Assembly (NCBI RefSeq): GCF_023330685.1 | Contig: NZ_CP097128.1 | Span: 186,001-250,000, forward strand | DNA length: 64,000 nt | Direction of reading: 5' to 3' | Origin: Conexibacter sp. DBS9H8 | GTDB taxonomy: Bacteria > Actinomycetota > Thermoleophilia > Solirubrobacterales > Solirubrobacteraceae | Shown here: one piece after another, positions 19,711-28,116 of the stretch | Layout of the letters: each line of letters opens with the position of its first letter | Numbering within the stretch: the first letter of the stretch is position 1 | The notes under the pieces: generated by a model | Database searches by the model: none | Told to the model about the DNA's origin: nothing | The model's input: only the letters and a program-made list of their open reading frames with translations | Translations under genes and position numbers: made by a program

Positions 19711-21675
19711 CTACTTCTTCAGGTACCAGTACTGGGGCTGGGTCGCCTGCTGGGTGAGGATCGTGAACGACGCCGGCGGGCCGCCGAGCTTGTCGGTCAC
19801 CACCGAGAGGGTGTCCTGGTCGGGGAAGAAGAACACCGGGACGGCCTTGGCCTCGTAGTTGTTCTCCGTCTCGACGGCCTTGGCGTTCGCGCTGAACACC
19901 GACGCCTTGATCAGGGCGTTCGCCGTCGGGTCGTTGAAGTCCCCGAGGTTGAAGCCCCCGCCTGGGTTCCAGACGCCGTCCTGGGTCGGGTAGTAGTTCA
20001 TGAACAGACCGCCGTAGTTGTTGACCCCCCAGTCATTGGTGTACTTCGCGGCGGCGGGGTTCTGATCGTTGTAGTTGGAGGTGAGGAAGTTGAACGTCTT
20101 GGACGTCAACTCGATGTCGATTCCGGCGTCCTGCTTGGCGGTGGAGGCGAGGATCGTCGACTCCCCGATGCCCGTCGTCGAGGTGGACTGGGGGAGGTTC
20201 GCCCAGACGAACTTGATCGGCGTGCCGACCGGGATCCCGGCGCCGCACTCATTCGCGGCGGTGCCCGCCTTGGCACAGACCGTCTGGCCGCCCGGGTGGA
20301 CCGCCCAACCGTGGGCCTTGAGCACCTTGACGGCGTTGGCCGGGCTGTAGGGGTAGGTCGGCGTCGTCGACGCCGTGCTCGTGTAGGGCGACAGCGGCGC
20401 CGCCGGCGTCGGGCCGTAGGAGTTCACCGCGGCCCCCTTGTAGACGGCCTTGATGATCGCCGGCGCGTCGATCAGCGACTGGATCGCTCCGCGGATGTAC
20501 TGCTGGGCGATGACGTGGTTGAAGTCATTCGCCGTGTCCTTGAAGTTGATGATCCCACCGAACCAGCCCCACGAGGGACCGCCGAAGACGGTGAAGCCAT
20601 CCTTCTTGAGCGTCGGCACCTGTGACAGCTGGGAGGGGTCGAGCCCGCCGATGTCGAGGGTGCCGCTCTTGAGCGCGTCGAACTCAGCGGTGGAGGAGGT
20701 GAAGGTCTGGACGTTGAGGGTCAGCTTCGCCTTCGGTGAGCCACCGTAGTTGGGGTTCGGCACGAGCGTGTACGCGCTCGAGGTCGGGTTGAAGCTCGAG
20801 AGCTTGTAGGGACCGTCGACGTCGCTCCAGATCGGGCTCGTCGCCCACGTCGAGAGCTTCTGCGACTGGGCGTTGAGGAAGTCGTAGATCTTCTTCGCGT
20901 TCGCCGGGTTCGTGTAGTCGAGGTGGGGACCGCCGAGCTTGTCGATGTTCCACGCCGTCGATGGGAGGGCGAACAGGCCGTAGTTGGTGTCCTGGAGCTG
21001 GTTGTAGAGGAAGAAGCCCGGGTTGTAGGCCTTGTTCAGGTTGATCTGGACGGTGTATTTGCCCGTCGGCTTGATCGAGGTGACGTCGAGGGGGAACTCG
21101 CCGGGGACGAACTGGCCCCAGTTGGCCGGGCTCTCCTTGACCGCCGCGAGCAGCTCATCGAAGCCGAAGACGACGTCGTTGGCGTCCACGGGCTGGCCGT
21201 TGGCCCACTTGAACCCCTGCTTGAGGGTGATCGTGTAGGTCTTGTCGCCGTTGGAGGCGACCGGCGGGGCGGCGAGACTCAGCTGCGTGTTGTCCTCGGG
21301 CTTGGCGCCGTTCGGGCCGTTGTAGATCGGCAGGAAGAGGTCGGAGATCAGCTGCCCGTTCTGCGTGTTGGTGAAGGATCCCGGGGTGATCGGGAAGATG
21401 TAGGTCGGGGTCTGGCCGCTGATCTGGCCGAGCGTGATGCTGCCCCCCGACGCGGGGGTGCCCGGCGTCGGCAGGGTGCCGTACAGGCTCGTACCAAGGG
21501 CCTGGCTCGTGCTGTTCTTGACTGCGGCGGTCCCGCCGCCGCAGGCGGCGATGGCGAGCGAGCCGGCCGCGACGGCGGCGGTGACGCTCACGCCCCGCAT
21601 GAGCCCGCGGCGGGCCCGGGTGACGGCGACGCCCCCAGAGCGCGCCGGAGAACTGCTTTCACGCTGAAAGCGCAT
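19711..21675 (-). CDS. Oligopeptide ABC transporter substrate-binding lipoprotein
   Basis: A 654-residue SBP_bac_5-family protein. The N-terminus has Arg-rich residues, a hydrophobic stretch (VSVTAAVAAGSLAIAAC) and a lipobox AIAAC, so it is lipid-anchored outside the membrane. Family signatures include YTITLKQGFKWANGQPVDANDVVFGF and NNYEAKAVPVFFF near the C-terminus. It should capture peptides (or similar solutes) for the downstream permeases. The ATG at 21675, with AAAGGGA about 10 nt upstream, is preferred; 21696 is an alternative. A strong promoter lies at 21720-21747. Confidence 0.92.
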   Translation of the reverse strand: MRFQRESSSPARSGGVAVTRARRGLMRGVSVTAAVAAGSLAIAACGGGTAAVKNSTSQALGTSLYGTLPTPGTPASGGSITLGQISGQTPTYIFPITPGSFTNTQNGQLISDLFLPIYNGPNGAKPEDNTQLSLAAPPVASNGDKTYTITLKQGFKWANGQPVDANDVVFGFDELLAAVKESPANWGQFVPGEFPLDVTSIKPTGKYTVQINLNKAYNPGFFLYNQLQDTNYGLFALPSTAWNIDKLGGPHLDYTNPANAKKIYDFLNAQSQKLSTWATSPIWSDVDGPYKLSSFNPTSSAYTLVPNPNYGGSPKAKLTLNVQTFTSSTAEFDALKSGTLDIGGLDPSQLSQVPTLKKDGFTVFGGPSWGWFGGIINFKDTANDFNHVIAQQYIRGAIQSLIDAPAIIKAVYKGAAVNSYGPTPAAPLSPYTSTASTTPTYPYSPANAVKVLKAHGWAVHPGGQTVCAKAGTAANECGAGIPVGTPIKFVWANLPQSTSTTGIGESTILASTAKQDAGIDIELTSKTFNFLTSNYNDQNPAAAKYTNDWGVNNYGGLFMNYYPTQDGVWNPGGGFNLGDFNDPTANALIKASVFSANAKAVETENNYEAKAVPVFFFPDQDTLSVVTDKLGGPPASFTILTQQATQPQYWYLKK

Positions 21676-21719
21676 TGAAGGAGTATCCCTTTCCATTAGA
21701 CGACGTCTCAAGCGACCGG

Positions 21720-21772
21720 AGCATAGAGTTGCCTCTGAGGGAGTCAAGGGACAATCGTCCCAACTCCCTCAG
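21720..21772 (-). promoter_or_regulatory. Sigma70-type promoter and nested palindrome of the peptide-transporter operon
   Basis: On the minus strand TTGACT (21742-21747) and TATGCT (21720-21725) are 16 bp apart, a near-consensus promoter. A nested inverted repeat covers the -35 region: CTGAGGGAGT (21735-21744) with ACTCCCTCAG (21763-21772), and inside it GGGAC (21748-21752) with GTCCC (21757-21761). The position suggests a repressor operator; it could alternatively fold as the terminator of the upstream ettA gene, though no U-run follows. Confidence 0.65.
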
Positions 21773-21957
21773 ACCGGTCCGGCAACTCGCCCAACCTTAA
21801 CTGCGACTAAGACGCGAGGTCAATAAGACCTCATTTGCAGCGCGATCCCAGTGGGTTAGGTCGGCCCTGCGATGGCCCCAACGGACGAAGGCCGCGATTT
21901 TGTGGACGAAGTGGCCCATCACGCGCCGCTGAGTTGGACAAACCGGCGACCGGCCGC

Positions 21958-23619
21958 TCAGCTGCGGACGAGCTTCTTGTAGGTGATCCGCCGGGGACGG
22001 TCGGCGGCGTCACCGAGCTGCTCGCGGCGGAAGCTCTCGTATGCCTCGAAGTTGCCTTCGAACCAGCGCACCTGGGAGTCGCCCTCAAAGGCGAGCACGT
22101 GGGTGGCGATCCGGTCGAGGAACCAGCGGTCGTGGGAGACGACGACGGCACAACCGGCGAAGGAGAGGAGGGCCTCCTCGAGCGCGCGGAGGGTGTCGGT
22201 GTCGAGGTCGTTGGTCGGCTCGTCCAGGATCAGCAGGTTCCCGCCGGAGGCGAGCAGCTTGGCCATGTGCAGGCGGTTGCGCTCCCCTCCCGACAGGGAG
22301 CCGACCTTCTTCTGCTGGTCGCCCTTCTTGAAGTTGAACCCCGCGACGTAGGCGCGGGAGTTGATCACCTGCGTCTCCCCGAGCTTGATCTGATCGAGGC
22401 CGCCCGAGACCTCCTCCCAGACCGTCTTGGTCGGGTCCAGGGCGTCCCGGGACTGGTCGACGTAGGCGAGCTTCACCGTCTCCCCGACCGTGAAGGTCCC
22501 GGCGTCGGGCCGGACCTCACCGGTGATCATCTTCATCAGCGTCGTCTTGCCCGCGCCGTTGGGTCCGATCACGCCGACGATCGCGGCCGGGGGCAGGCTG
22601 AAGCTGAGGTTCTCAAAGAGGATCTTCTCCCCGTAGGCCTTGGAGATCCCCTGCGCCTCGACGACGAGTCCCCCGAGCCGCGGTCCGGCGGGGATGTGGA
22701 TCTGCACGTCCTCGAGCTTGACGTTGCGGTCCTCCGCGAGCAGCGCCTCATACTGGTTGAGGCGGGCCTTCGGCTTGGCGCGCCGCGCGGACGCGTTCAT
22801 CCGCACCCACTCGAGCTCCTTGTCGATCGTCCGCTTGCGTGCGTCCTCGGACCGCTGCTCCTGGGCGAGGCGCTTCTGCTTCTGCTCGAGCCAGCCCGAG
22901 TAGTTGGCCTCATACGGGATGCCGCGACCACGGTCGAGTTCGAGGATCCAGCCGGCGACGTTGTCGAGGAAGTAGCGGTCGTGGGTGACGGCGACGATCG
23001 TGCCGCGGTAGTCGCGCAGGTGGTTCTCCAGCCACTGCACCGACTCGGCGTCGAGGTGGTTGGTCGGCTCGTCCAGCAGCAACAGGTCCGGCTGGCTCAG
23101 CAGCAGGCGACAGAGCGCGACCCGGCGGCGCTCCCCTCCGGACAGGGTGCTGACGTCAGCGTCCGGAGCGGGACAGCGCAGCGCGTCCATCGCGTACTCG
23201 AGCGTCGTGTCGAGATTCCAGCCATCGACGGCGTCGATCTGCTCCTGGACCCGGGCGAACTCGTCCGCGGTCTCCTCGCTGTAGTTCATCGACAGCTCGT
23301 TGAAGCGGTCGAGCAGGTCCCGAATCTCCCGCACGCCGTCCTCGACGTTGGCCTTGACGTCCTTGGCCGGATCGAGGTGGGGCTCCTGCTCGAGCAGGCC
23401 GACGGTCGCGCCGTTGGCGAGCTTGGCCTCACCGTCGTATTCGGTCTCGATCCCGGCCATGATCTTCAGCAGGGTCGACTTGCCTGCACCGTTGTACCCG
23501 AGCACGCCGATCTTGGCTCCGGGGAAGAACGACAGGCTGACGTCCTGGAGGACCTGCTTGTCGGGCGGGTGACGCTTGGAGACCCGCTGCATGGTGAAGA
23601 TGTATTGGCCGGTGGACAT
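21958..23619 (-). CDS. ettA: ABC-F translational throttle protein EttA
   Basis: A 553-residue soluble protein with two ABC domains and no membrane part. Domain 1: GYNGAGKST, LSGGERRRVAL, LLDEPTNHLD. Domain 2: GPNGAGKTT, LSGGERNRLHMA, ILDEPTNDLD. The EttA arm insert and the P-site-tRNA interaction linker (ELEWVRMNASARRAKPKARL) are present. It binds the ribosomal E site and gates elongation with energy state. The ATG at 23619 is chosen because TACCCT lies 8 nt upstream, and MSTGQYIFTMQRVSK is the usual N-terminus; the frame is open 50 codons further upstream without support. Confidence 0.95.
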   Translation of the reverse strand: MSTGQYIFTMQRVSKRHPPDKQVLQDVSLSFFPGAKIGVLGYNGAGKSTLLKIMAGIETEYDGEAKLANGATVGLLEQEPHLDPAKDVKANVEDGVREIRDLLDRFNELSMNYSEETADEFARVQEQIDAVDGWNLDTTLEYAMDALRCPAPDADVSTLSGGERRRVALCRLLLSQPDLLLLDEPTNHLDAESVQWLENHLRDYRGTIVAVTHDRYFLDNVAGWILELDRGRGIPYEANYSGWLEQKQKRLAQEQRSEDARKRTIDKELEWVRMNASARRAKPKARLNQYEALLAEDRNVKLEDVQIHIPAGPRLGGLVVEAQGISKAYGEKILFENLSFSLPPAAIVGVIGPNGAGKTTLMKMITGEVRPDAGTFTVGETVKLAYVDQSRDALDPTKTVWEEVSGGLDQIKLGETQVINSRAYVAGFNFKKGDQQKKVGSLSGGERNRLHMAKLLASGGNLLILDEPTNDLDTDTLRALEEALLSFAGCAVVVSHDRWFLDRIATHVLAFEGDSQVRWFEGNFEAYESFRREQLGDAADRPRRITYKKLVRS

Positions 23620-23746
23620 CCCTTGGGAGGGTATCGGCCCCGCGCCGGCAGGAAACCCGCGGTCGTTCTCGTATTGCCCGTTTGAGTCCAGTGCCCTCAT
23701 CCGAGGCGCCGACCCAGCCGATGACAGGTCTGGAGGAAAGCGAAAG

Positions 23747-23881
23747 ATGTCACCACACCCATTCACCACCCCGAGCGTCGTCTACCTCGGCCAGGCGCAC
23801 ACCGAACCGAACCCGACCCCGGGTTCGTCACCGGCGCTGCCCGCCCCGGCCGGCGGCGGCCCCGCGGCTCCGAGCCGCTGA
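23747..23881 (+). CDS. Possible 44-residue small protein
   Basis: An ATG at 23747 preceded at a good distance by GGAGG (23732-23736, 10 nt spacing) opens a 44-codon frame, MSPHPFTTPSVVYLGQ..., ending in a Pro/Gly/Ala-rich tail. A hairpin follows directly after the stop. The clear ribosome site plus terminator supports a real gene diverging from ettA. No family is recognised, and short GC-rich frames arise by chance, so confidence is limited. Confidence 0.45.
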   Translation: MSPHPFTTPSVVYLGQAHTEPNPTPGSSPALPAPAGGGPAAPSR

Positions 23882-23883
23882 CC

Positions 23884-23920
23884 GACCCGCCCCGGGGCCG
23901 TGCCCCGGGCGCGTCGGGTC
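23884..23920. terminator. Bidirectional hairpin between convergent genes
   Basis: An inner 8-bp stem CCCGGGGC/GCCCCGGG (23891-23898 with 23902-23909, 3-nt loop) sits inside GACCCG/CGGGTC (23884-23889 with 23915-23920). It lies between the small ORF stop (23881) and the lipoprotein stop (23919) and could serve both. Confidence 0.65.
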
Positions 23921-24554
23921 AATTCTCGGGCTGCCAGGCACTCACCACCCAACCGCCGTCCCGGCGGGAGACCTGGGCGAGCGTGAGGTGCCAGGCGGGC
24001 GCCAGCCCCGCGTAGGCGGCACTCGCGCTCGCCGAGGTCGACTCGCGGGTGACGACGACCCAGCCTGACCCGCCCGGAAGAGCCGCGACCGCCTCCACCG
24101 CCCCGCGGTTGGCCACCCCTGCCCGGGTGAGCTCGGGATCCGCCCGCGTCTGAGCGGCGGCGAGGAGCATCGCGCTGCGGGCCTCACCGACGCTGTCGGC
24201 GGCGAGGGACGCAAGCCGGGCGGCGACCGTCGCGGCCGTCCAGTTGATGTAGAGGGTTCCGAAGCGGCGCAGCGCCGCGACGGGGGTGGCGGCGACGGGC
24301 GCATGCTCGAGCGGCCCGGGCGGTGTCGGGATCTCGTTTGCCGCCCCCGTTCCCGTTCCCGTCACCCGCTCCGCTCCGGCCGCTCCCGTTCCCGTTCCCG
24401 TCACCCGCCCCGTCCCGCCCGCCCCGGATCGGCGCCCCATCGCGGGGGACGCGGTCCGCGCGGCAGCCCGCAACGCCGGGGCGAGGCTGAGCCCGCATCC
24501 GGTGAGAGCGAGACCGGCGGCGAGCGCCCCGGCAAGCACCAGCGGTCGCCTCAT
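23919..24554 (-). CDS. Lipoprotein partner of the C40 peptidase, possible NTF2/VirB8-like fold
   Basis: A 211-residue lipoprotein: LAAGLALTGC lipobox (Cys20), a linker with a 39-bp tandem nucleotide repeat (24346-24369 and 24385-24408) that encodes RVTGTGTG twice, then a folded C-terminal 120 residues (AALRRFGTLYINWTAATVAA ... WHLTLAQVSRRDGGWVV). The shape, one N-terminal helix followed by strands ending in a WxVxxWQPE-type strand, resembles NTF2-like domains of conjugation VirB8/TcpC proteins; that is a weak structural guess. Its ATG overlaps the stop of the upstream peptidase gene (ATGA), so the two are coupled. Confidence 0.7.
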   Translation of the reverse strand: MRRPLVLAGALAAGLALTGCGLSLAPALRAAARTASPAMGRRSGAGGTGRVTGTGTGAAGAERVTGTGTGAANEIPTPPGPLEHAPVAATPVAALRRFGTLYINWTAATVAARLASLAADSVGEARSAMLLAAAQTRADPELTRAGVANRGAVEAVAALPGGSGWVVVTRESTSASASAAYAGLAPAWHLTLAQVSRRDGGWVVSAWQPEN

Positions 24555-25666
24555 AGCCCCACCGGGTGGCGGGCGACGAAGCCGTCGGCGGAGCGGATCA
24601 GCGGATGCCAGCCGATCCCCGCCGACCCGTCTCCCGGGCCGGCGGCGTTCCAGGTGTCCCAGCGCAGCCCGGCGACGTACATGAACACGTGCTCGGGGCT
24701 CGCATATAGGGTGACCCAGCGCCCCGGGCCGGGCTCGCCCCAGCTCTCGAACATCCCTGAGGTCATGTCCTCGTTGGCGCCGAGCAGGCCACCGCCCCAC
24801 AGCAGGTGAGCGACGCTCGAGGAGCAGTCGTAGCTGGGAGCGATCTCGGACAGCGGGAGACCGTGGCCGCCGCCATAGACGTAGGGCTTGGCGACGATCT
24901 CGTTGCCCGCGGCGATGATCGCCTTGACCGCCGCGGGCGCGCCGGCCGGCGCGAGCGCCTGGCCGTCGGGGAGCAGCTGAGCCCGGGCACCGGGGACGGT
25001 CGCGACGGCGAGCCCGCCGGCCGGCCCGACGGTCGCCTCCGCGCAGGCGAGCCCGGACGGGCTCCCGGATCCCGACGAGTCGGCCGCCCCGGCGCTCGCG
25101 GTGACCGCCGGGGTGCCTCCGAGCACGTTCCCCGCTCCGGTCGCCGGCGTCCGCTCGATCCGGACCGTGCCCGACCACTCGCCGTCCATGTAGGGGATGC
25201 CGAGGTGCCCGGCGAGCTCCCACCAGAGGTCGATGACACGCGGACGGCCGTCGATCGGCCCGCCGCCAAGTCCGATGTCCTGCTTCTCGGCGATCACCGA
25301 CCGACCGCCCCAGGTGATCCGCAGCGGGGTGCCGTAGGGGAGCCCGCCCAGCATCGTCGCGGTCGCGAAGGTGCTGCCGCCGAGCTCGGCGTAGCTGTCG
25401 GGCTGCGCGAGCAGGTTCACCCCCGAAGCCCCCACCGTCCCGCTGCTCGGATCCCCGGGTCCGCCGTACTCGGTCGCCCCGACGAGCGCGCCCTCGCCGG
25501 GCCCGAGCAGGACGCCGCCCGCGGGCGGGGCATTGCAACCGGCGGCGGCACTCGCACCCCCGCCGAGGGCGAGGAAGAGGCCGGCGAAGACGACGAGCGC
25601 GAGACTCCCGACCGCGACCGACACGGCGATGATGAGGGCGGTGATACTCCGGTGCCGAGCTGCCAT
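24551..25666 (-). CDS. Membrane-anchored double-psi-barrel plus NlpC/P60 (C40) cell-wall hydrolase
   Basis: A 371-residue protein. The N-terminal helix (ITALIIAVSVAVGSLALVVFAG) anchors or exports it. Residues about 75-165 look like an RlpA/3D-type double-psi beta-barrel (ATATMLGGLPYGTPLRITW, then RPRVIDLWWELAGHLGI). The C-terminal domain has YVYGGGHG, YDCSSSVAHLL (catalytic Cys) and EHVFMYVAGLRWDTW (catalytic His), and ends ARHPVGL like the C40 protein at 10511-11707. The ATG at 25666 follows TACCGT by 7 nt; a GTG at 25675 is the alternative. Wall hydrolase plus lipoprotein is a pairing seen in conjugative elements, but no other transfer gene is near. Confidence 0.82.
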   Translation of the reverse strand: MAARHRSITALIIAVSVAVGSLALVVFAGLFLALGGGASAAAGCNAPPAGGVLLGPGEGALVGATEYGGPGDPSSGTVGASGVNLLAQPDSYAELGGSTFATATMLGGLPYGTPLRITWGGRSVIAEKQDIGLGGGPIDGRPRVIDLWWELAGHLGIPYMDGEWSGTVRIERTPATGAGNVLGGTPAVTASAGAADSSGSGSPSGLACAEATVGPAGGLAVATVPGARAQLLPDGQALAPAGAPAAVKAIIAAGNEIVAKPYVYGGGHGLPLSEIAPSYDCSSSVAHLLWGGGLLGANEDMTSGMFESWGEPGPGRWVTLYASPEHVFMYVAGLRWDTWNAAGPGDGSAGIGWHPLIRSADGFVARHPVGL

Positions 25667-25811
25667 GTCCGGCACGGTAGGTCCGACCCGAGCGGCCTGC
25701 CGAGACTGGTACAGAGTTGTGATGCCTCACCACCGAGCGCCGCCGCGCCGCCGCGAGAACGGGGAGCCCGCAGCGGGGTCGAGAGGTGGCCGGTCGCTAC
25801 CTTAAACAGGC

Positions 25812-27065
25812 ATGGCCCGAGTGCTCGATGTCGAACAGGCGTTGCTGCTGCTCGAGCTTGAGGCGCCCTTCGATCAGCGTGACGTCCAGCTCGCCCGCCG
25901 GCGGATGGCCAAGCGCTGGCATCCCGACATCGCCCCCCCGGGCCGCCAGCACGAGCACCAGCGCCACCTTCAGGCGATCAATGAGGCCGCCGACCAGCTC
26001 GAGCGGCTCGCGGAGGGGTCACGCGGGGGCCGCGTCAGCGCCAACGCCGTCAAGGTATCGGCGGCGGCGGCCCGCCGGGCCCGAGCCGAAGAGGGCCGCC
26101 GCGCCTATGAGGCCGAACAGCGCGCCCAGGCCGAGGCGGCAGACCGGGAGCGCTATGACCCGTTCGGCTCGCGGGTGCCCGACCACTCCGTCGTCCACCG
26201 CTACGCGCGCTGTCTCTCCTACCCCGAGTGGGGGGTCGGCACCGTCAACGGGATCTACTTCTCCGGTGAGGGGGACGACGTTCAGCAGTGGGCGCGGATG
26301 TCCTTCCAGCACGGCATTCGCACCGTACCCGCCGGCTCACTGCAGTTCGTCGCCTTCGACCGGCCGGACGCGGCAGCCGACCGGGTCCAGCGGTTCATGA
26401 CCGCCGCCCAGCACGCACTGGAGGAGGGAGACCCCGCACTCGCCGCCCAACGCCTCGTCTACGCGCGGGATGCCGACCCGCAGAACCCGGCCGTGCTGCG
26501 CCTGCTGACGGTCTCCTTCTGGCAGGCGGGGAACCTCCCGGCCGCCGCCCGGACCGTGCGCGACTGGTCACGGGCTGAGACCGACCGCCCGACGCCCGAG
26601 CGGTACGCCTCACGGATCTACGAGGACATGGGCGCGATCGACCTCGCCGCCGACGCCGCCCGCAAGGCGATCGGCCGGGCGCCGGAGGACGCCTCCTCCT
26701 GGGCCCGGCTCGGGCGGCTCTCCCTGCGCCTGATGGACCGCCAGGGCGCGATCGACGCCCTCGAGCAGGCCCGGCGGCTCGAGCCGACCGTTGAGATCCT
26801 GCTCGACCTCGCCCTCGCCCAGCATCTCGCCGGGGACGTCGGCGCTGAGGTGTCGGCGGCGGCGGGGGCGACCGTGATTGATCCCAGCTCCCCGCTCGCC
26901 TGGTCGGCCTACGCCCACGCCCTCGCCCGCACCGACCGGCTCAGCGAGTGCATCGCCGCCTGCGAGCGGGCGCTCGCGCTCAACCGGGAGGATGCGGAGG
27001 TCGCCGACCTCCTGACCCGGGCCCGGGCGGCGCTGCCGCACGTCCTCACAAGCGCTCCGGGCTGA
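25812..27065 (+). CDS. J-domain protein with TPR repeats
   Basis: A 417-residue protein. Residues 1-65 form a J domain with the diagnostic HPD at 37-39 (KRWHPDIAPPG), which stimulates DnaK ATPase. A charged Ala/Arg/Glu-rich helix (85-115) and a small middle domain (YPEWGVGTVNGIYFSG) follow. From about residue 190 there are at least five TPR-like helical pairs (HALEEGDPALAAQRLVYARD, AIDALEQARRLEPTVEIL). No Gly/Phe region or zinc finger, so it is a specialised co-chaperone rather than DnaJ. The ATG follows TACCTT by 8 nt. Confidence 0.87.
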   Translation: MARVLDVEQALLLLELEAPFDQRDVQLARRRMAKRWHPDIAPPGRQHEHQRHLQAINEAADQLERLAEGSRGGRVSANAVKVSAAAARRARAEEGRRAYEAEQRAQAEAADRERYDPFGSRVPDHSVVHRYARCLSYPEWGVGTVNGIYFSGEGDDVQQWARMSFQHGIRTVPAGSLQFVAFDRPDAAADRVQRFMTAAQHALEEGDPALAAQRLVYARDADPQNPAVLRLLTVSFWQAGNLPAAARTVRDWSRAETDRPTPERYASRIYEDMGAIDLAADAARKAIGRAPEDASSWARLGRLSLRLMDRQGAIDALEQARRLEPTVEILLDLALAQHLAGDVGAEVSAAAGATVIDPSSPLAWSAYAHALARTDRLSECIAACERALALNREDAEVADLLTRARAALPHVLTSAPG

Positions 27066-27154
27066 GGCGCGCCCCCCCACACGTCCCCGGTGGGGCGTGA
27101 TGGCGTCGCCGGGCCCGTCGGCGCCGGGGGCGCCGCCGGCAACCGAGTGAACCC

Positions 27155-27475
27155 TCAGGCGGCGGGCCGTTCGGGGGCGAGCTCGAGGATCCCGAGCAGC
27201 TCCCCGACGCGGCAGACGAGCAGCCGCTCCTCATCCACCTCCACCCAGGCGCCGGCGGAGGCGGGAAAGACGACGTGATCCCCCGGGCCGACGGGCATCT
27301 TGATGCCGACCTGTTCCCACCAGTCGAGGCCGGGACCGACCGACAGGACGATCCCGTGCTGGGGCGGCGGCTCGTCGTTGCCCGGAGGGACGAGCAGTCC
27401 CGAGCGCCGGACCCGGTCGGGGTCGAGCTCCTTGATCACGACGCGGTCGAAGAGGGGCCGAAGCTCGTGGCGCAT
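27155..27475 (-). CDS. GroES-like co-chaperonin (Cpn10 family)
   Basis: A 106-residue protein with the Cpn10 fold: LRPLFDRVVIKELDPDRVRR at the N-terminus, a mobile-loop segment SGLLVPPGNDEPPPQHG, and PVGPGDHVVFPASAGAWVEVDEERLLVCR. It is divergent from canonical GroES and has no groEL beside it, so it may be a second, specialised copy. TAGCAT lies 9 nt upstream of the ATG; no CIRCE repeat is seen. It converges with the J-domain gene, a possible chaperone theme. Confidence 0.83.
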   Translation of the reverse strand: MRHELRPLFDRVVIKELDPDRVRRSGLLVPPGNDEPPPQHGIVLSVGPGLDWWEQVGIKMPVGPGDHVVFPASAGAWVEVDEERLLVCRVGELLGILELAPERPAA

Positions 27476-27487
27476 TGGCGGGCGATG

Positions 27488-28102
27488 CTACTGCGCGCGC
27501 GGCCGGCCGCGGGCCGTCGCCGCGGCGAGCTGGGCGTCCCCGCGCTCGGCGAGTCCGCCGATGACGCCGTCGACGTCCGCGGCCGAACGCTGGACCCCGA
27601 GCTTCGCCTTCGCCTCGACCCGGGTGATCGACAGCTCCACCCCGACGATCGCCCTGAGCTGGGCGTCGAGGTAGTCCCGGGGCGCGTCGTCGACCTGCCA
27701 GGGCTCGGGCCGGCGGCCTTCGTGTCGGGCCGTCAGTGCGCGCACGAGCCGCTCGAGCCAGGCGGGATCGTCGTGGATGACGAGGTTGCCGTAGACGTGG
27801 GCGGTGAGATAGTTCCAGGTCGGGACGACGCGCCCGTGCTCGGCCTTGGCCGCATACCAGCTCGGCGTGATGTAGCCGTCCGGACCGTGGATGATGACCA
27901 GCGACTCTCCGACCGCCTCGCGGCGCCAGTGGTCGTTGGCCCGGGCGACGTGGCCGAGCAGCGCCCCGTCGACGTGCAGAAGCGGCAGGAAGGTCGCCCA
28001 CAGGCCCGACGTCGTGGCGGTGATGAGATCACCGGCCTGCACGCCGTCGAGCAGCTCCCGGGTCTGGGTGTCGTCGGCGCGGAAGTGCTTGGGGAGATAC
28101 AT
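27488..28102 (-). CDS. PaiB-like FMN-binding protein
   Basis: A 204-residue member of the PaiB family: MYLPKHFRADD start, TSGLWATFLPLLHVDG, HVARANDHWRREA, WNYLTAHVYG and RPEPWQVDDAPRDYLDAQLR. These split-barrel proteins bind FMN; in Bacillus PaiB is linked to regulation of sporulation and protease genes, but most members are uncharacterised. The much longer frame upstream to 29278 is antisense run-on through the glycosidase gene and is rejected. It ends 12 bp before the GroES-like start region. Confidence 0.9.
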   Translation of the reverse strand: MYLPKHFRADDTQTRELLDGVQAGDLITATTSGLWATFLPLLHVDGALLGHVARANDHWRREAVGESLVIIHGPDGYITPSWYAAKAEHGRVVPTWNYLTAHVYGNLVIHDDPAWLERLVRALTARHEGRRPEPWQVDDAPRDYLDAQLRAIVGVELSITRVEAKAKLGVQRSAADVDGVIGGLAERGDAQLAAATARGRPRAQ

Positions 28103-28116
28103 GGCCTGCCCTGACT

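Noticed and set aside
18286..20625. 779-codon plus-strand frame across the permease and binding-protein genes
   Set aside because: Charged low-complexity shadow with no signal or fold; the opposite strand is a standard ABC operon.
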